A stretch of DNA of 7,863 nt from DAIOHQ01 sp036744635 (GTDB lineage: Bacteria; Planctomycetota; Phycisphaerae; Tepidisphaerales; Tepidisphaeraceae). Numbering within the stretch: the first letter of the stretch is position 1; each line of letters opens with the position of its first letter. The translations under genes were made by a program, and so were the position numbers. The notes under the pieces are model-generated. The model did not search any database, was not told the DNA's origin, and saw only the letters and a program-made list of their open reading frames with translations. The DNA lies in NCBI GenBank assembly GCA_036744635.1, contig DAIOHQ010000232.1, positions 1-7,863 of the forward strand, written 5' to 3'. Positions 1 to 7,085 of this stretch are shown in pieces.

Positions 1-85
1 AGAACTCACGACTTCGCTCCTATCCGATGCGGACGTAGCGCTGTAGTGCTAATAAATCCCCTCCTCCCGCGTGATCTCCGCCAGC

Positions 86-91
86 AGGAGG
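86..91 (+). promoter_or_regulatory. Shine-Dalgarno site that sets the start of the first ExbD
   Basis: A full AGGAGG lies six bases before the ATG at 98. It favours that ATG over the in-frame GTG at 71, which has no such site, and over the ATG at 94, which is in another frame. This is the strongest ribosome binding site in the window. Confidence 0.75.
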
Positions 92-97
92 TCATGC

Positions 98-571
98 ATG
101 CTGCAGTCACGCAAGCTTCACGCCCACTACGATTCCGCGCCCAACATGACGCCGCTGGTCGACGTGGTCATGGTCATCCTGGTGTTTCTGATGTTGGCCG
201 GCAGCTTCGGCGGGACTGGCCATTATCTCGAAACCTCCCTGCCGATCAGGGATACCCGCGCCACCAGGTCCTCGGCCGCCTCCGAAATTGCTCAGTTGAA
301 CGAGCCGCTGGAAATCCGAGTTGACGTCGACGCGCGCGGCCGCTGGACCGCCACCGTCGGCCAATACGCCACCAGCGACCCTGCCTCCCTGACCCCCCAT
401 CTCTCCAACCTGCGCCAACAGTTCAACCCCGATACGCCGCAAGCGCCCGACACCGCCAAACCCATCCAGATCAACCCTTCCGCCAGCGCCTCCTACACCG
501 CCGTCACAGCGGTATATCAGTGCGCCCTGCAGGCGCAGTTTGCCAAGGTCGGCTTCACCACCGCGCACTGA
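98..571 (+). CDS. ExbD/TolR-family biopolymer transport protein (first of two)
   Basis: The predicted protein is 157 residues, a normal length for ExbD/TolR. A short cytoplasmic N-terminus leads into one transmembrane helix at about residues 17-37 that begins NMTPLVDVVMVILVF. Asp22 sits where ExbD and TolR carry their essential proton-path aspartate. After the helix, YLETSLP matches the usual short linker, and the remainder is a periplasmic domain ending in a helix-plus-strand of the ExbD type (VYQCALQAQFAKVGF). Family members act in the inner membrane with an ExbB/TolQ pentamer and use the proton gradient to drive an envelope process. The ATG at 98 was chosen because of the AGGAGG before it. 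The next gene is a paralogue 130 bases downstream. The substrate or envelope partner cannot be told from the sequence. Family assignment is firm; the role in this cell is inferred. Confidence 0.87.
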   Translation: MLQSRKLHAHYDSAPNMTPLVDVVMVILVFLMLAGSFGGTGHYLETSLPIRDTRATRSSAASEIAQLNEPLEIRVDVDARGRWTATVGQYATSDPASLTPHLSNLRQQFNPDTPQAPDTAKPIQINPSASASYTAVTAVYQCALQAQFAKVGFTTAH

Positions 572-701
572 ATCCGCCGCGACTTGAGTCGGGACTTCTT
601 GCGCCTGGCGCTTCTTTCTCCCTAATTATTGTCCGCTTCGCACGTGGAAAAGGTAGACTATCCGCGGCCATCAACGACCTGCAACCAGTAGCGCAAGAGC
701 C

Positions 702-1115
702 ATGCCGATGAGACACGCCCACGATCACCGCACCCCCGACCACCGCGGTCCCAACATGACCCCGCTGGTCGACGTCGTCATGGTGATCCTGATCTTCCTC
801 ATGCTCAGCGGCGGCTTCGTCGGCCTCTCGCGCTATCTGACCCATCAGCCCACAACTGCCGGGCCGGCATTGCAGCGCAGCGTCGCGGTACACCTGGAGC
901 GGGCAGATGGAGAATTTCTCGCCCGCATCGGCCGTTTCGACTGCGATACGCCCGAGCAGTTGCGCACCCGCCTCGCCCTCATGCGCGAACAGGATCCCGG
1001 TACGGCCGTCGTCGTTCTCCATCCCGAGCGCGATGTCCCCTACGGCGACATCCTCCTCGCCTACGAAGCCGCCACAAAAGCAAAGTTTGAAAAAATCGTC
1101 TTCGGCGGCGATTGA
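702..1115 (+). CDS. ExbD/TolR-family biopolymer transport protein (second of two)
   Basis: The predicted protein is 137 residues. The His/Arg-rich N-terminus is followed by a single membrane helix at about residues 19-41, nearly the same as in the preceding ExbD (NMTPLVDVVMVILIF). The putative proton-carrying aspartate is Asp24. The periplasmic part is typical of the family: a run of small strands and helices closing with VVLHPERDVPYGDILLAYEA and then FEKIVFGG. The linker after the membrane helix lacks the Leu-Pro found in the first copy, and the two periplasmic domains are otherwise well diverged, so the copies are unlikely to be interchangeable. The start could be the ATG at 702 or the in-frame ATG at 708; only a weak purine stretch (CAAGAG) precedes them. 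Known ExbD proteins work as dimers inside an ExbB pentamer, so a heterodimer of the two products is plausible but not shown. Confidence 0.87.
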   Translation: MPMRHAHDHRTPDHRGPNMTPLVDVVMVILIFLMLSGGFVGLSRYLTHQPTTAGPALQRSVAVHLERADGEFLARIGRFDCDTPEQLRTRLALMREQDPGTAVVVLHPERDVPYGDILLAYEAATKAKFEKIVFGGD

Positions 1116-1149
1116 CAAGAATGGATGGGATGGACGTGTCGGAACACGC

Positions 1150-1203
1150 CGCTCCCAAGCGAGCGGGCGAAACGTTTAGACGGTTCGCTTGCGAACCGCG
1201 TCT
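1150..1203. repeat. Hairpin cluster in the gap before the large TPR-like gene
   Basis: Two palindromes lie side by side. The first pairs CGCTC (1150-1154) with GAGCG (1161-1165). The second is a perfect 8-bp stem, CGGTTCGC (1181-1188) with GCGAACCG (1191-1198), around a TT loop. It can be lengthened by AGA/TCT across a CG bulge. No T-run follows, so an intrinsic terminator is not clear. The cluster could be a repeated intergenic element or an RNA processing or attenuation site between the ExbD genes and the downstream gene. Confidence 0.5.
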
Positions 1204-1286
1204 GGCTGGAACGGACGTCCAATGCCCGCGCCGGCGGCACGACTGGCGCTACACAATTGCCGCGATTCACTCTAAGATCAGTACAC

Positions 1287-1291
1287 AGAGG
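1287..1291 (+). promoter_or_regulatory. Shine-Dalgarno site of the large TPR-like gene
   Basis: AGAGG ends five bases before the ATG at 1297. Together with the signal peptide beginning at that ATG, it supports the chosen start. Confidence 0.55.
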
Positions 1292-1296
1292 CACAC

Positions 1297-4200
1297 ATGA
1301 AACCAACCGAAGTGAAGAAAATATTTTATCTGTTCGCCGCAACCGCGCTGACGGCTGCACTGCTCACCACCAGCGCCAGCGCCCAACCCGCCGCGCCCGC
1401 GCCGGCGCGCTCCGCCGACGCCAAGGGGCTGGATGCACTCAACGATGATGCCCTGATGTCCGAGCTGGCCAGCGACGGCCTGGAAACTCTCCTCAAGCGC
1501 GCCTTCGATCTCAACAAAGTCCCCGAAGACAAGCAGAAAGGCATCCTCGTCGTCATCCGCCTCAAGCAGCTCGCCGATCCCAAAACGCTCATGACCTACC
1601 GCCAGCGCTCCGACCTGGTGAAAGGCGTGGTCGCCGACATCCAAAAAGCCCTGCCCAACCTCAAGGACCCCAAAGCCCTGATGGAATACGCCAGCTACCT
1701 CATCAAGTATGGCGTCGATCGCGACGTCAACACCATCGAGTACTGGGGCCCCACCGACAAAGCCAAGGCCGAGCTCCGCCCCACCGTCCAGGCCGTGCTC
1801 GAAATTCTCGACAAGTGCAAAATCGAAGCCGACGCCTCCGCCAACAAGGCGGCCGCCGGCATCACTGGCGGCGGCCAGGCCGCCATGAACCTCTGGCAAT
1901 CATTCGACAACCTCGCCAACAACGCCGAATACACCAAGCACATGTCCGAGTATTACCTGGTGCTTTCCATGGACGCTTCCGACAAGCGCAAGGAGGTCGC
2001 CGGCGCTGCCATCGACTATCTCAAGCAATATGACAACGCCGACAGCCAGGTGCAGCCCATCGTGCGCAACCGCATCGCCAAGCTCACCATGGCCGAAGGC
2101 GAATATGAAGATGCCAAAAAACTCTTCGAGCCTATCGCCAACAAGGGCGCTGACATCAAGCCCGCTCCCGATCTCTCCCAGCAATACGAGGCGCAATATT
2201 TCATGGCCCAGTGCGACCTGCTGGCCAAAAACGTCGACGCCGCGAAAAAGGCCCTCGACAACCTCCTGAAATGGCAGGAGGCGAACCTGCCGAAAGACGA
2301 GAGCGACCAGAGCAAGGCCACCCGCGAAGGCGCGGAAGCCGCCGCCGACATGCTGCGCTACCGTATCCTCAACCTCGAATCCGCCCAGGCCAAGGCCGCC
2401 AACAAGGCCAAGGAAGCCGCCGAAGCCCTCACCCGCGCCAACAACGTCCTGCTCGAGTTGGTCAAGAAACAGCCCGGCCTCAGCGGCATCATTTACGACC
2501 AGCTCATGGCCAATCTCCCGGACAATCCCGACCTCAGCGCCATGGACACGCTCATGCTCAAGGCCATGATCGACAAAGGCGACCAGGCCCGCGAGAAGGA
2601 GAAGATCGACGACGATGACAAGAAAACCATCGAGCGCGCCATCGCCGCCGCCAAAGAAGTGCTAAGCCGCAAGGGCAAGCCCGGCGTCAGTCCCGAAATC
2701 GTACAGGGCGCCGCCATCCGCATCCCCTTCGATCTCGATAAGATCGACAAGGACGTCGACGCCGCCAACGCCTTCCTCGACTATCTCGATGAATATCCCA
2801 CCGGCCAATTCAAGCAGATCGCCTTCGACAACGCCGGCGCCCTGGTCTTCCAGTTGCGCGACCCCAAGAGCGACCTCAAGGAAACGCCCGAAGTCAACAA
2901 GCTCTTCGATCGCTTCCTCCCGGTTGCGATCCTGAAATTCAACCACAAGGAATTCGCCTTCCAGTACGCCTGGCAGTTGCAGAAGACCAAGCACTACAAA
3001 GAGGCCGCCGGCTATTACGCCCAGGTCCCGCAGAACAACCCGGCCATCCTCGAAGCCCGCTTCTTCCAGATGATCGCCCTCAAGCAGTCGATCGACGAGG
3101 ATGAGAAAATGGACCCCGGCCAGCGTGCCAAGGTGCTGGCCAACGTGCAAACGCTGGCCGAATTCGTCCGCCAGAACGCCACCGCCCGCATCGCCCAGGC
3201 GACCACGGACGAAAAGAAAAAGAACTACAAGTCGATGCTGGTGAAGACCACCCTGCTGGCCGCCGACGTCGCCAAACGCGACCAGAAGGATCCCAAGAAA
3301 ACCCTCGAGCTGCTCAACGGCTTTGAAGAAGATGCCAAGGGCCTCGACGGCGAAGATGGCCTGCTCAGCGAAGCCCTGTTCCTCCGCGTCAACTCCTTCA
3401 TGGAGCTGAACAAGAACGACGAGGCCACCGCCACCCTGCTCCCCCTGCTCGCCAAGGATCCGACCAAGGGCGCTGACCTGGTGTATGGCCTGCTCAAGCG
3501 CCTCGATGACGATCTGGAAAAAGCCCGCCACGCCGGCGACAGCGCCCGCATGCGCCAGCTTGCCGATGCCCGCGCCCACCTCAGCGGCCATCTCGTCGAT
3601 TGGGCCCGCAACAGCCCCGATCCCAAGATCAAGGCCTACACCTACAGCTACATGGTCTTCGATGCCGCCACCCATCAGCTCGCGGCCGAGCTGCAGGAGG
3701 ACAAGGACACCAAGACAAAGCAGCTCAAGGAAACCCTCGACCTCTACAAGGCGCTGCAGTCTCCCGAAAACGCCAAGCTCTACGCCGACACCCTCAAGGA
3801 AAAGAACGACAAAATTGCCGACACCAAAAAGAAGATCAACCCCAAGGACCCCGATCCCCAGGTGCTGGTCGGCATCGCCAAGGTGGCCTATTCCCTCGGC
3901 GACTACAAATCCGCCCAGCAGGGTTTCAGCAAGCTGCTGGAAGACCGCAAGCTCGGCTCGCCGCAGATCGAAGAGCAAGTTGCCCCCGGCCAGACCCGGC
4001 TGATCGATAACGACCAGTATTGGGAGGCGCTGATGAAGCTGCTCGACAGCAACTATCAAATCGCCAAGGCCGACAACGATCAGAAACTGCTGGATGGCAT
4101 CAAGCGCAAGCTCGCCCAGCTCTATGCCACCTGGGGCGATCACACCGGCGGTGCCCGCTACGACACCCTCGCCGAATCCCTGCGCAAGGAGCTGCTCCCC

Positions 4201-4299
4201 GACGTAAAACCCACCAAGTTCGAACAACCCTCCACCCAGCCCGCCGAGCCCAGCACCCAATCCGCCGAAGCCAAAGAACCCGCCAGCCTGGCGAAATGA
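1297..4299 (+). CDS. Large exported TPR-like alpha-helical repeat protein
   Basis: The predicted protein is 1000 residues. It opens with a signal peptide: basic residues at 2-8, a hydrophobic core at about 9-25, and a likely cleavage after ASA at residue 29. The mature protein is almost wholly helical and rich in Ala, Lys, Asp and Leu. Segments resembling tetratricopeptide units can be seen near residue 268 (EYEDAKKLFEPIANKG), near 310 (VDAAKKALDNLL), near 566 (HYKEAAGYYAQVPQNNP) and near 868 (DYKSAQQGFSKLLED). The last 30 residues are a low-complexity tail with PSTQPAEPSTQSAE. No enzyme motif was recognised. TPR proteins normally serve as protein-binding scaffolds. Position after two ExbD genes suggests a periplasmic partner of that energised complex, loosely comparable to CpoB/YbgF beside Tol-Pal; this is inference from context. 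The gap to the second ExbD is 181 bases, so separate transcription is possible. Confidence 0.83.
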   Translation: MKPTEVKKIFYLFAATALTAALLTTSASAQPAAPAPARSADAKGLDALNDDALMSELASDGLETLLKRAFDLNKVPEDKQKGILVVIRLKQLADPKTLMTYRQRSDLVKGVVADIQKALPNLKDPKALMEYASYLIKYGVDRDVNTIEYWGPTDKAKAELRPTVQAVLEILDKCKIEADASANKAAAGITGGGQAAMNLWQSFDNLANNAEYTKHMSEYYLVLSMDASDKRKEVAGAAIDYLKQYDNADSQVQPIVRNRIAKLTMAEGEYEDAKKLFEPIANKGADIKPAPDLSQQYEAQYFMAQCDLLAKNVDAAKKALDNLLKWQEANLPKDESDQSKATREGAEAAADMLRYRILNLESAQAKAANKAKEAAEALTRANNVLLELVKKQPGLSGIIYDQLMANLPDNPDLSAMDTLMLKAMIDKGDQAREKEKIDDDDKKTIERAIAAAKEVLSRKGKPGVSPEIVQGAAIRIPFDLDKIDKDVDAANAFLDYLDEYPTGQFKQIAFDNAGALVFQLRDPKSDLKETPEVNKLFDRFLPVAILKFNHKEFAFQYAWQLQKTKHYKEAAGYYAQVPQNNPAILEARFFQMIALKQSIDEDEKMDPGQRAKVLANVQTLAEFVRQNATARIAQATTDEKKKNYKSMLVKTTLLAADVAKRDQKDPKKTLELLNGFEEDAKGLDGEDGLLSEALFLRVNSFMELNKNDEATATLLPLLAKDPTKGADLVYGLLKRLDDDLEKARHAGDSARMRQLADARAHLSGHLVDWARNSPDPKIKAYTYSYMVFDAATHQLAAELQEDKDTKTKQLKETLDLYKALQSPENAKLYADTLKEKNDKIADTKKKINPKDPDPQVLVGIAKVAYSLGDYKSAQQGFSKLLEDRKLGSPQIEEQVAPGQTRLIDNDQYWEALMKLLDSNYQIAKADNDQKLLDGIKRKLAQLYATWGDHTGGARYDTLAESLRKELLPDVKPTKFEQPSTQPAEPSTQSAEAKEPASLAK

Positions 4300-4301
4300 G
4301 A

Positions 4302-4327
4302 GTGGCATGGGCTACCCAGCCCATGCG
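4302..4327. repeat. REP-like palindrome, first of an adjacent pair
   Basis: GCATGGGCT (4305-4313) and AGCCCATGC (4318-4326) form a perfect 9-bp stem with loop ACCC, headed by GTGG. It starts two bases after the stop codon of the large TPR-like gene. No T-run follows, but the stem could still slow transcription or protect the 3' end of that mRNA. It is closely related to the palindrome at 4353-4377. Confidence 0.7.
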
Positions 4328-4352
4328 CAAGAAGCGCAGCGCTCCTTCTGCC

Positions 4353-4377
4353 GTAGCACGGGTTTCCAACCCGTGCC
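4353..4377. repeat. REP-like palindrome with GTAG head, second of the pair
   Basis: GCACGGGTT (4356-4364) and AACCCGTGC (4368-4376) form a perfect 9-bp stem with loop TCC, headed by GTAG at 4353-4356. Compared with the element at 4302, two stem positions differ and both changes are matched on the opposite arm. This indicates that the fold is conserved, not only the sequence. A small palindrome (AGCGCAGCGCT) lies between the two elements. Confidence 0.7.
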
Positions 4378-4379
4378 AA

Positions 4380-4552
4380 ACCCGCCGCCCAATCTCAACG
4401 CACATCCGCCCCCGGAATAAACCACGCCCTCCCCATGTTCAAAACACATAGCCCCGATGCCCCGGCCGCGCCGCCATCATGCTCCCCCACCCCTCCCATC
4501 TTCCTCCCTTTCCCCCCCTACAATTCCCGATTACATTGCCTCTCGGATTTCT
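4380..4552 (+). other. Pyrimidine-rich leader before the phosphoesterase gene
   Basis: This gap holds no gene. From 4482 to 4518 almost every base is C or T, broken only by A at 4489 and 4498. It ends at TACAAT (4519-4524), which fits a -10 box in sequence, although no good -35 hexamer stands at the usual distance. There is no clear Shine-Dalgarno before the ATG at 4553. The promoter reading is tentative. Confidence 0.3.
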
Positions 4553-5425
4553 ATGAGCACGACGACATTCAATGCCGACCAGGTGATTGAAACCTTCCAG
4601 GCCGCCGCCGAGGAAAACCAGCTCAGCCCCCTGCGCGCCCACCAGGTAGTCAACCTTCCCGCCAATGGAGAGCTTTTCATCGCCGGCGACATGCACGACC
4701 ACCGCCGCAATTTCGACAAGCTGCTCAAGACCGTCGAGCTTGAAGACAACCCCGCCCGCCACATCATCCTGCACGAGCTGATTCACGGTGATTATTTCGA
4801 CGCCAGCGGCGCCGACGGAAGCTGGAACATCCTCTTCCGCGCCGCCGAGCTGAAATGCGATTTCCCCGGCCAGGTCCACTTCCTGCTGGCCAACCACGAC
4901 CTCGCCCAGATCCACGGCGAAGGCATCATGAAAGCCGGCCTGAGCGTCTGCGAAGCCTTCAACGCCGGCCTGAAACGCGACTTCGGCGCCGATGCCGCCA
5001 GCGTCAACGTCGCCCTCAGCGAGTTCCTGCTCTCGCTGCCCCTGGCCGTCCGCTGCCCCAACGGCATCTTCATCTGCCACAGCCTCCCCACCGACGAGCA
5101 GATCAAGACCTTCGACTACACCGTCTTCGACCGCCCCCTCATCGGCGCCGACTACAAACGCCGCACCGGCCCGGTCTATCAGCTCATCTGGGGCCGCAAC
5201 GTCACCCCCGCCGGCGTCGAGGAATTCGCCAACAAGCTCAGCGCCCAACTCATCGTCACCGGCCACCAACCCCAGGACACCGGCTACGCCGTCAACGGCC
5301 CCCGCCATCTCATCATCGCCTCCGACCACAACCAGGGCGTCTTCGTCCAGATCGATCTATCCCAACAATACGAGATGAACACCCTCCTGAAGCAGGTGAA
5401 GAAATTTGTGAGCGTGGAGCTGTGA
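4553..5425 (+). CDS. Calcineurin-like (PPP-type) metallophosphoesterase
   Basis: The predicted protein is 290 residues. The metal-binding motifs of the calcineurin-like fold appear in order: GDMHD at 45-49 (Asp46, His48), HGDYFD at 78-83 (Asp80), ANHD at 113-116 (Asn114, His115), CHSLP at 175-179 (His176) and GHQP at 237-240 (His238). These residues would hold two metal ions and support hydrolysis of a phosphoester. The set is closest to PPP phosphatases and ApaH-like enzymes, but the canonical GDxHG, GDxVDRG and GNHE are altered, so substrate cannot be assigned. There is no signal peptide or membrane segment, so it is probably cytoplasmic. The frame stays open upstream to an ATG at 4457, but that extension is Pro/Ser-rich and unlike the rest, so the ATG at 4553 was preferred. 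The gene converges on the HNH nuclease gene with only 25 bases between stop codons. Confidence 0.84.
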   Translation: MSTTTFNADQVIETFQAAAEENQLSPLRAHQVVNLPANGELFIAGDMHDHRRNFDKLLKTVELEDNPARHIILHELIHGDYFDASGADGSWNILFRAAELKCDFPGQVHFLLANHDLAQIHGEGIMKAGLSVCEAFNAGLKRDFGADAASVNVALSEFLLSLPLAVRCPNGIFICHSLPTDEQIKTFDYTVFDRPLIGADYKRRTGPVYQLIWGRNVTPAGVEEFANKLSAQLIVTGHQPQDTGYAVNGPRHLIIASDHNQGVFVQIDLSQQYEMNTLLKQVKKFVSVEL

Positions 5426-5450
5426 CGGTCGTCGAAGCGCAGCCTGGCAA

Positions 5451-6992
5451 TCAAGTTTCGCGCGTCGCGCTGGCGGCTTTCCTCTGTGCCTCAAGGAACT
5501 GCCGGACCTCATCGAGCGAGTAAGGTGGCTCACGCCGGTGCAATACGGCATGGCAGTTCGGGCAGACGGGCCGAAGGTCCTTGAGTGGATTGACAATATA
5601 CTCCTCACGAACCTGCGATAGTGCACGCAAATGGTGGACGTGAATGAATCCTTCGGCCGCCTCACCATAAATTGCGCCGAATGAAATGCCGCAGATGAAG
5701 CACTTGGTCCCGTAGGACTTGATGCACAATCGGCGAGCAGCAGGATCGCGCTCAAAAGCGTTTACCATGAGTTGATATCGTGCGCCTTCCCACATCACTG
5801 CCGAATCTTCAATTTCCTCCGCCAAGGGCTCAACCCGATCGAGTCCACCGCCGTTCCCGAGGTAGCTTGGCCGAGGCAATGTTTGGCCGATTGTGACCTC
5901 CAGGTATTCGAGCACAGCCGGAGAAAAACTCTTCTTAAATGGCGACACGGACTTCCGCGAAGCCGCGGCTTGGATATATGCGTTATGCGCAATGCGAACG
6001 GAAGACGGAAGAGATACCAAGTTCGCTGCGGGGGCGAAACATACTCCCGACGGAACCGGCACCGCTGGATAAACAGGCAAAGGACCAATAGCCATCTCAA
6101 ACGGCAACGCAACCTCCAAGTCCAAAGGCGATGCGAACAGGAACCTGCATTCGTTGGCGTCAAGCGTCAGCACCTCCACCTGCCCGACATTCAGACGCAG
6201 CATGTTCTGAAACATTGTGACTGACCAACTTCCGTCGCTCGCGTCGTGGGCGACCCGGACGGATGCAGCGAGGTTGACCGCACACGCGCGAGAGGTAGCC
6301 GTGTTCGGCCAAAGTCTCTGGAACAACCGGCCCGCGCTTCGCCGATCATAGCGGTCAATAGCCGGATGAAAGCTGATCGAGTTGGCTGCCGGGCTGCTCC
6401 CAGTCCCGCGCTCATCTGCAATCTGCCCGTACGGTCGGACTTGGTTCTTGACCTGTTCCCCGTCCGCGCTGCGAAGCATTTCCGCTGTAACGGCAACGAT
6501 TTGCTCAGACCTCGGCTGTCGATCAGTGATGGCGATGATCCGGTCGAGCAATGCAGCCGAATCGGGCGTCAGCTCGCGAACCCCTCGCGTCGTCTGTACA
6601 TCCAGACGTGTATCGGAAACAAAGAAGAAACCCTTGGGTTCGGATTGCGGTGACACGAAACGCAACTGTCGGCACACCTCGGGTGCTAACGTGCGGTGGA
6701 AATTTATCGGAGTGCCTGACTCATCATCAATGAGATGTTCATCCGCATCCCACAGATTATCAGTCCCCAGAATATGAGCTGCCTCGGCGCGCGAAACGAT
6801 CCGCCTGACGGTCATCCTGCCACCAAGAAATAGGCGGCCGTCAGCAAGTGACACAACATAGACTATGTCACCGATGGACACGCCCCGCTTGCGAAAGCTG
6901 TTCCCCGCCGAGTGATTCACAGCTTCATACTCGGTGTTTACACTGTCCCGCCACATGCGGTTCTGCCAGTGGAATGTCCAAAAGCGTGCCAT
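5451..6992 (-). CDS. PUA/EVE-like domain plus HNH endonuclease, probable restriction or defence nuclease
   Basis: The predicted protein is 513 residues. Residues 1-68 (FW, HW, MW, then GVSIGDIVYVVS and LFLGGRMTVRRI) resemble a PUA/EVE-type small beta domain, a fold known to read modified bases. Residues about 120-390 form a long region I cannot assign; it includes LRLNVGQVEVLTL near 265-277. The C-terminus is a zinc HNH nuclease: Cys431/Cys434, HVHH at 451-454, DLRPVCPNCH at 472-481 with Cys477/Cys480, and His485. The layout matches EVE-HNH modification-dependent endonucleases such as VcaM4I, so cleavage of modified foreign DNA is a reasonable guess, not proven. The frame is open up to a TTG at 7199, but the extra 69 residues look non-coding. 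The ATG at 6992 is preceded by GGAG at 7005-7008, at a rather long spacing. GC is lower than in the genes to the left, which suggests transfer. Confidence 0.85.
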   Translation of the reverse strand: MARFWTFHWQNRMWRDSVNTEYEAVNHSAGNSFRKRGVSIGDIVYVVSLADGRLFLGGRMTVRRIVSRAEAAHILGTDNLWDADEHLIDDESGTPINFHRTLAPEVCRQLRFVSPQSEPKGFFFVSDTRLDVQTTRGVRELTPDSAALLDRIIAITDRQPRSEQIVAVTAEMLRSADGEQVKNQVRPYGQIADERGTGSSPAANSISFHPAIDRYDRRSAGRLFQRLWPNTATSRACAVNLAASVRVAHDASDGSWSVTMFQNMLRLNVGQVEVLTLDANECRFLFASPLDLEVALPFEMAIGPLPVYPAVPVPSGVCFAPAANLVSLPSSVRIAHNAYIQAAASRKSVSPFKKSFSPAVLEYLEVTIGQTLPRPSYLGNGGGLDRVEPLAEEIEDSAVMWEGARYQLMVNAFERDPAARRLCIKSYGTKCFICGISFGAIYGEAAEGFIHVHHLRALSQVREEYIVNPLKDLRPVCPNCHAVLHRREPPYSLDEVRQFLEAQRKAASATRET

Positions 6993-7038
6993 TGTAATCT
7001 TGTTCTCCGTGAGGCTCGCCAACACCCGTGCCTGAGCT

Positions 7039-7044
7039 ATTGTA
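7039..7044 (-). promoter_or_regulatory. Possible -10 box for the HNH nuclease gene
   Basis: Read on the - strand this is TACAAT, five of six matches to the sigma70 consensus, about 47 bases before the ATG at 6992. The hexamer 17 bases upstream (TACACG) matches the -35 consensus poorly. It falls in the 203-base gap between the two - strand genes, where an own promoter would make sense, but the support is weak. Confidence 0.25.
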
Positions 7045-7064
7045 CTGGCACACAAAGCAGTCGT

Positions 7065-7085
7065 GTAGGGTGCGCTCCGCGCACC
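7065..7085. repeat. REP-like palindrome with GTAG head between the two - strand genes
   Basis: GTAG (7065-7068) is followed by GGTGCGC (7069-7075), loop TCC, and GCGCACC (7079-7085), a perfect 7-bp stem. The head and the TCC loop are shared with the element at 4353, although the stem sequence differs. A second small palindrome, GTTTC-C-GAAAC, follows directly at 7086-7096. The element lies in the 203-base gap between the small hypothetical gene and the nuclease gene, a gap with no other gene in it. Confidence 0.6.

Noticed and set aside
1..46. Possible C-terminal end of an upstream gene such as ExbB
   Set aside because: One frame gives ELTTSLLSDADVAL then TAG at 44-46, but 14 residues with no family motif cannot be assigned. 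Another frame stops at 36-38.
35..51. Small GTAG-headed hairpin (TAGCGC/GTGCTA)
   Set aside because: The six-base-pair stem includes a G-T pair. It is too short to place with the stronger palindromes.
629..659. Sigma70-like promoter before the second ExbD (TTGTCC and TAGACT)
   Set aside because: Only four of six matches in each box and a 19-base spacer; this arises easily by chance.
2662..4308. 548-residue open frame on the - strand
   Set aside because: It is antisense to the TPR-like gene; its Gly/Leu/Val-rich, repetitive product is a by-product of C-ending codons on the real strand.
4302..4377. Intrinsic transcription terminators
   Set aside because: The stems are strong but neither is followed by a T-run on either strand, so termination cannot be claimed.
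4439..5329. 296-residue open frame on the - strand
   Set aside because: It is antisense to the phosphoesterase, whose metal motifs establish the true frame. The product is low-complexity Val/Gly/Ala.
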